Source of the DNA: JAZTYK01 sp045636925
GTDB lineage: Bacteria > Bacillota > Clostridia > Oscillospirales > Butyricicoccaceae
Direction of reading: 5' to 3'
DNA: 63,536 nt
Assembly (NCBI GenBank): GCA_045636925.1
Contig: JAZTYK010000020.1
Coordinates: 1-63,536 of the forward strand
Numbering within the stretch: the first letter of the stretch is position 1; each line of letters starts with the position of its first letter. The notes under the pieces were generated by a model that was given only the letters and a program-made list of their open reading frames with translations, was not told the DNA's origin and did not search any database. Position numbers and translations under genes: made by a program. This document shows positions 59,670 to 63,536 of this stretch, in pieces.

Positions 59670-60371
59670 ATGAAGAATAAATTCATTACCGCTAAGGAAG
59701 CTGCCGCACTGGTCAAGAGTGGCGACTTCGTCATGGTGGGTGGCTTCCTGGGTCATGGTACCCCCGACTCCATCATCAACGAGCTGGTCAAGACCGACGT
59801 TAAGGATCTGACTCTGGCTGCCAACGATACCGGTTTCCCCGCTGCTGATCCCGAGAACGGCGTGAAGGGCGAGAAGCACGGCTTCCGTGGTGCCAGCGAA
59901 CTGATCGCTCGTCACATGGTCAAGAAGCTGTATGTCAGCCACATCGGCACCAATCCCGAGACTGGCCGTCAGATGTCCGCTGGCGAAATGGAAGTTATCC
60001 TGACTCCTCAGGGTACTCTGGCTGAGAAGATCCGTGCAGGCGGCTTTGGTCTGGGCGGCGTCCTGACCCCCACTGGCGTTGGTACTGATGTTGCCGAAGG
60101 CAAGCAGGTTATCAATGTTGATGGCAAGGACTATCTGCTGGAGACCGCTCTGAAGGGCGACGTCTGCTTGATCAAGGGCTCCATCGTCGACAAGCTGGGT
60201 AACGTTTACTACAAGGGCACTACCAGAAACTTCTGCCCCCTGATGGCTGCTGCTTGTAAGACCGTCATCGTTGAGGCTGAGAAGATCGTCGAGCCCGGCG
60301 AGATTGCTCCCGAAGACGTCATGACTTCCTTCATTCTGGTAGACTATATCGTTGATGGAGGTAAGAACTAA
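59670..60371 (+). CDS. atoD: Butyrate/acetoacetate CoA-transferase subunit A
   Basis: A 233-residue alpha subunit of a family I CoA-transferase, with KSGDFVMVGGFLGHGTPDSIINEL and FGLGGVLTPTGVGTDV. In lysine fermentation the enzyme would move CoA between butyryl-CoA (or acetyl-CoA) and acetoacetate or acetate, which links the two halves of the pathway. The ATG at 59670 follows ACAGGAGG. The stop overlaps the start of the beta subunit. Confidence 0.93.
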   Translation: MKNKFITAKEAAALVKSGDFVMVGGFLGHGTPDSIINELVKTDVKDLTLAANDTGFPAADPENGVKGEKHGFRGASELIARHMVKKLYVSHIGTNPETGRQMSAGEMEVILTPQGTLAEKIRAGGFGLGGVLTPTGVGTDVAEGKQVINVDGKDYLLETALKGDVCLIKGSIVDKLGNVYYKGTTRNFCPLMAAACKTVIVEAEKIVEPGEIAPEDVMTSFILVDYIVDGGKN

Positions 60372-61012
60372 TGGATGCTAAAGTTGTAATTGCACAGCGT
60401 GCTGCAAAGTTTCTGAAGGACGGCGATGTGGTTAACCTGGGTATCGGTATGCCCGAGATGGTTGCCAACTACCTGCCCGAAGACGTAAGCATCGTCTTCC
60501 AGTCCGAGAACGGCATCATGGGCATGAGCTCTGCTGCTGTCGAGGACGACCTGAACGTGTCCAACGCCGGTGGTAAGTATGTTACCGTTATTCCCGGTGC
60601 TATGTTCTTTGACTCCGCTACTTCCTTTGGTCTGATCCGTGGCGGCCACGTGGATGCTACCATCCTGGGCGCTCTGCAGGTTGACGAGGAAGGCTCTCTG
60701 GCTTCTCACATCATTCCCGGTAAGATGGTTCCCGGCATGGGCGGCGCTATGGACCTGGTTGCAGGTGCTGAAAACGTTATCGTTATCACCACCCATACCG
60801 CCAAGGGCGATGCTCCCAAGATCCTGCATAAGTGCAAGCTGCCCCTGACCGCTTACAAGCGCGTCAACTGGATCATCACCGAGCTGGCTGTTATCGAAGT
60901 CACCGCTGAAGGCCTGGTCCTGCGCGAGGTCAATGCAGAAACCACCGTGGAGAGAGTTCAGGAGCTGACCGAAGCTAACCTGATCATCCCCGAGGTTGTC
61001 GGCACCTTCTAA
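60371..61012 (+). CDS. atoA: Butyrate/acetoacetate CoA-transferase subunit B
   Basis: A 213-residue beta subunit. It has GDVVNLGIGMPEMVANYL and the catalytic glutamate in SENGIMG, which forms the enzyme-CoA thioester in this family. It is the last gene of the kal-atoA operon; a terminator follows at 61029. Confidence 0.95.
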   Translation: MDAKVVIAQRAAKFLKDGDVVNLGIGMPEMVANYLPEDVSIVFQSENGIMGMSSAAVEDDLNVSNAGGKYVTVIPGAMFFDSATSFGLIRGGHVDATILGALQVDEEGSLASHIIPGKMVPGMGGAMDLVAGAENVIVITTHTAKGDAPKILHKCKLPLTAYKRVNWIITELAVIEVTAEGLVLREVNAETTVERVQELTEANLIIPEVVGTF

Positions 61013-61028
61013 TTTTATTAGAACTGAA

Positions 61029-61062
61029 AATACCGTGTGCAATTGCACGCGGTATTTTTTTA
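61029..61062 (+). terminator. Terminator of the lysine fermentation operon
   Basis: A 12-base-pair stem with one G-U (61029-61040 with 61045-61056), an AATT loop and seven T's. Confidence 0.92.
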
Positions 61063-61064
61063 TA

Positions 61065-61104
61065 CAAAAAACCCTTGGGAGTAACTTCCCAAGGGTATAT
61101 TTTT
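61065..61104 (-). terminator. Terminator of the rnf-side transcript
   Basis: A ten-base-pair stem (61071-61080 with 61087-61096); on the minus strand it is followed by TTTTTTG. It lies past the end of the minus-strand gene at 61124. Confidence 0.8.
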
Positions 61105-61123
61105 CAATTTGATAGATTACTTA

Positions 61124-62221
61124 TTATTTCACAGTAATAAAATCATAGCCGGTGGGATAGCCGGAAGCTTCTCCGGTATACCAAAGAGCAATGGTGCAAT
61201 CAGTACCCGCAAGCGCTGCTTTCAGAACACTGAGATCGATATTTGCATCATTCGTCTCAACGTAGAAACAGTCGATATACTGTGCTAATTTCGCCACATC
61301 CTGACCTGCAGCTGCGTCTTGCAGGGTTTGGGCAGCGGTAGCGGTCAGCAGGCAGGAAAGCTTGATATTTGCATTACCAATGGTGCTCTTTGCTTGCTTG
61401 GCAACAGAGGTGAGGCTGTTTGCCTTGTTGCCTTCAACCACACTGGTAATCGAGCTTACATCACCGTCATGGTTGGTGGGATAGCGGAAGTCAGTGAGCA
61501 GAATCTCATCAAACTTCGCAGCTTTGCAGCGTTTGATCATCTCAATAACGATGATATTGCCGCCGGCAGTAGCGGGATCCAGCCAAGTAGAACCGTTCGC
61601 ATCTTTCCAAAATGCTTTTCCTGCGTCAATGGCAGCAGCTCCGTATGCCTTATGGGGGAGAAGCGGGTCGCGGAACGCATTCAGTACAGCCAGCGTATGC
61701 AGCCCATCCGCGGTGCTCAGCGTGTTTGCTTTGTCTCTCAGTACAGCGGCACTAGACCAAAGACCATTGCTGTTGTAATTATCGATTGCAGAGGGTAAAT
61801 AGCGGTTTCCGCTTGTATCTTTAACCCACACAGCATATCCATTCAGGGGAGAGGGGTGTGTGCCATCTAAACTTAAGAACAGGGAGGGGTCAGTCAGTAT
61901 GCTGCCGGTTTGTCCCTGTGCCAGTGTAAAGGGAGGTTTCTGCGAATTATTATTATCGTCGATCACGTAGTCCGGATCATCATCCGGTTTAGAATCCGAG
62001 TCGCCGGATCCGTCATCGGGAATGGTCACCGGGGGCTTGTCGTTGTCCAGTAAATCACCCCAGGTAAAATGAAAACCGTCAGCGGAATAAGTGACGTAAT
62101 CGCCAAGGACCAGGATTGCCACAGCGGCGACAATGAACACCAGCAGGACAAGAGAAACTACCAGCAGTTTGTTCTGCTGTTTCTTTCTTCTTGTGCCTCT
62201 GTAACGATCATAGTAGCCCAT
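61124..62221 (-). CDS. Membrane-anchored protein, possible glycosidase-like barrel
   Basis: A 365-residue protein with a basic N-terminus (GYYDRYRGTRRKKQQNK), one hydrophobic segment (about 19-40), a Pro/Asp/Ser-rich linker and an extracytoplasmic domain. Segments such as KAAKFDEILLTDFRYPT resemble putative glycoside hydrolases of the DUF4015 type (a TIM barrel), a weak match by eye. AGGAGG precedes the ATG used; eight earlier codons overlap that site. It follows rnfB on the same strand; a link to Rnf is not evident. Confidence 0.6.
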   Translation of the reverse strand: MGYYDRYRGTRRKKQQNKLLVVSLVLLVFIVAAVAILVLGDYVTYSADGFHFTWGDLLDNDKPPVTIPDDGSGDSDSKPDDDPDYVIDDNNNSQKPPFTLAQGQTGSILTDPSLFLSLDGTHPSPLNGYAVWVKDTSGNRYLPSAIDNYNSNGLWSSAAVLRDKANTLSTADGLHTLAVLNAFRDPLLPHKAYGAAAIDAGKAFWKDANGSTWLDPATAGGNIIVIEMIKRCKAAKFDEILLTDFRYPTNHDGDVSSITSVVEGNKANSLTSVAKQAKSTIGNANIKLSCLLTATAAQTLQDAAAGQDVAKLAQYIDCFYVETNDANIDLSVLKAALAGTDCTIALWYTGEASGYPTGYDFITVK

Positions 62222-62258
62222 TGTGGTCCTCCTGGTCCTTGGCAAAAAGTTTAATTAT

Positions 62259-63086
62259 TTACTGAGCAGCAACTGCAGCTTCTTCAGCTACAGCAGGCTT
62301 TGCGCCCAGATTGATGATCAGCTTGCGGGGGCAAGCCTCAGCGCAGGCACCGCAGTTGGTGCACTTGCTGTAATCGATGGATGCCAGATTGTTCTGCACA
62401 GTGATAGCGCCGGTGGGGCACTTTCTGGTGCACAGCGTACAACCGATGCAGCCGATAGAACACTGCTTGCGAACATCCTGGCCTTTAGCCTTGGATGCGC
62501 AGTTTACAAAGACCTTCTGGTCAGCGGGAGCAGTTTCGATCAGCTTGCGGGGGCAAGCTGCCTTACAGGCGCCGCAGTTTACGCACTTTTCAACATCAAC
62601 AACAGCCTTGCCGTCGACGATGTGGATGGCATCAAACTTACAGACCTTGACGCAGGTACCCAGGCCAAAGCAGCCAAAGCCACAAGCCACGGGACCGCCG
62701 GCAACCTTAGAGGCAGCCAGACAATCGCTGATGCCTTCATAGTTGTACTTCTTCTCAGCCTTGTCGCCGCCGCAGCAGTTGACATGTGCAACCATGCGGG
62801 CACCGGACTCAGCTTCAATACCCATAATCTCACCGATCTTTGCGGCGCAGGCAGCACCGCCAACGGGGCAGGCGTTGATCTTGGCATTGCCGGCAACGAT
62901 CTCGCTGGCGCAGTTAGAGCAACCGGCATAGCCACAGCCGCCGCAGTTTGCGCAGGGCAGGCAGTCATTGAGCTGCTCCAGCCGGGGGTCAGTTTCCACA
63001 TAAAAAGCCTTGGATGCGGCAGCCAGGATCAGACCCAGGATCAAACTCAGTCCGCCCAGCAGAACGATTGCAATGAGAATTTCCAT
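62259..63086 (-). CDS. rnfB: Ion-translocating ferredoxin:NAD oxidoreductase subunit RnfB
   Basis: A 275-residue subunit of the Rnf complex, which couples electron flow from reduced ferredoxin to NAD with Na+ or H+ pumping. It has an N-terminal membrane helix, a Cys-rich four-iron cluster motif (CANCGGCGYAGC), and ferredoxin modules CVNCGACKAACP, CIGCTLCTRKCP and CTNCGACAEACP. AAGGAGG precedes the start. It directly follows rnfA and would be the last gene of the usual rnfCDGEAB order. Confidence 0.97.
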   Translation of the reverse strand: MEILIAIVLLGGLSLILGLILAAASKAFYVETDPRLEQLNDCLPCANCGGCGYAGCSNCASEIVAGNAKINACPVGGAACAAKIGEIMGIEAESGARMVAHVNCCGGDKAEKKYNYEGISDCLAASKVAGGPVACGFGCFGLGTCVKVCKFDAIHIVDGKAVVDVEKCVNCGACKAACPRKLIETAPADQKVFVNCASKAKGQDVRKQCSIGCIGCTLCTRKCPTGAITVQNNLASIDYSKCTNCGACAEACPRKLIINLGAKPAVAEEAAVAAQ

Positions 63087-63098
63087 CGTGCCACCTCC

Positions 63099-63536
63099 TT
63101 ATAAAAAGCGCATCCCGGAGAAGCCCATAAAGGCCAGCGCCAGCAGTCCGGCAGCAATCAGGGCGATAGGATTGCCCTTGAAACATTCGGGGGGTGTGGC
63201 TCTGTCCACCCGTTCGCGCAGGGAGGAGAACAGGACGATGGCCAAAGCAAAGCCCAAGCCGCTGGCAGCGCCGTTGATAACGCTGAAAAGCAGGCTGTAG
63301 TCCTTTTGCGCATTCACCAGCACCACGGCCAAAACCGCACAGTTGGTGGTGATCAGGGGCAGATACACGCCCAGGGCATTGTATAAGGCGCGGATATGCT
63401 TCTTCAGGAACATCTCCACCAGCTGAACGATGGATGCGATGACTAAAATAAAGGCTACCGTCTGCATATAGGTCAGCTCCAGTAGGATCAGCAGCTGGTA
63501 GACAAAATAGCAGACAAAGGATGCAAGGGCCATAAC
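63099..63536 (-). CDS. rnfA: Ion-translocating ferredoxin:NAD oxidoreductase subunit RnfA (5' end outside window)
   Basis: The visible 145 residues are the C-terminal three quarters of RnfA. They form four hydrophobic segments with the conserved VYLPLITTNCAVLAV, whose Cys binds the inter-subunit iron-sulfur centre in the RnfA/RnfE pair. The frame is still open at the window edge, so the Met near 63533 is internal and not the start. It lies 12 bases upstream of rnfB. Confidence 0.95.
   Translation of the reverse strand, partial: VMALASFVCYFVYQLLILLELTYMQTVAFILVIASIVQLVEMFLKKHIRALYNALGVYLPLITTNCAVLAVVLVNAQKDYSLLFSVINGAASGLGFALAIVLFSSLRERVDRATPPECFKGNPIALIAAGLLALAFMGFSGMRFL

Overview
This window looks like a chromosome segment of an anaerobic, endospore-forming, butyrate-producing Clostridia bacterium, most likely order Oscillospirales. 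The case rests on several kinds of evidence: a spoIIA operon ending in sigF, a T-box ahead of valS, Gram-positive TTGACA-N17-TATAAT promoters, strong AGGAGG ribosome-binding sites, an Rnf complex, and a complete lysine-to-butyrate gene set. Codons mostly end in G or C. I cannot name the genus from sequence alone. Most genes are housekeeping, and I see no prophage, insertion sequence or CRISPR array.

Layout. 1-4.4 kb: end of a tRNA-Pro, then T-box-valS-folC. 4.4-6 kb: spoIIAA-spoIIAB-sigF. 6-6.8 kb: an unidentified attenuator-type leader and a membrane-anchored protein. 6.8-10.2 kb (minus): rplU-rpmA, obgE and tmcAL. 10.3-12.9 kb: ackA, an amidase-domain protein and a hypothetical. 12.9-17.2 kb (minus): parE-parC. 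17.3-19.4 kb: a YaaL-type protein, then an ECF sigma factor with a membrane partner. 19.5-21.6 kb (minus): a GNAT acetyltransferase and a PP-loop ATPase fused to a methyltransferase. 21.9-22.7 kb: rplM-rpsI. 22.9-23.2 kb: a small gene broken by a 4-bp tandem duplication.

23.3-32.9 kb is a nine-gene aromatic amino acid operon (aroF, tyrA, aroB, aroA, aroC, pheA, aroE-aroK fusion, aroQ, aminotransferase). A Phe/Tyr-rich leader peptide and attenuator precede it, so the operon appears to sense the two amino acids it makes. 33-45.2 kb holds rsmA, a GTP-type PEP carboxykinase, small transport and membrane genes, cdd, a tRNA-Leu followed by a decayed copy of its 3' end, a class II aldolase, lspA-rluD, a HAD phosphatase, a YitT-type protein and an ArsC-like protein. 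At 45.2 kb lies an easily missed 35-residue protein made almost only of Asn, Gln and Lys.

45.5-61 kb: yebC, a lipoprotein, lepA-hemW, then kamB-kamC (reactivation of lysine 5,6-aminomutase). A lysine riboswitch follows, then kal-kce-kdd-kamA-kamD-kamE-atoD-atoA, the lysine fermentation operon. The riboswitch P1 3' strand doubles as the 5' arm of a downstream hairpin. This predicts that lysine turns the operon on, the reverse of the usual biosynthetic lysine riboswitch. 61-63.5 kb (minus): a membrane-anchored protein downstream of rnfB and a truncated rnfA. Together, KamA, KamDE, Kdd, Kce, Kal and the CoA-transferase take lysine to crotonyl-CoA and acetoacetate level intermediates. Rnf could conserve energy from the ferredoxin reduced during crotonyl-CoA reduction, whose genes are not in this window.
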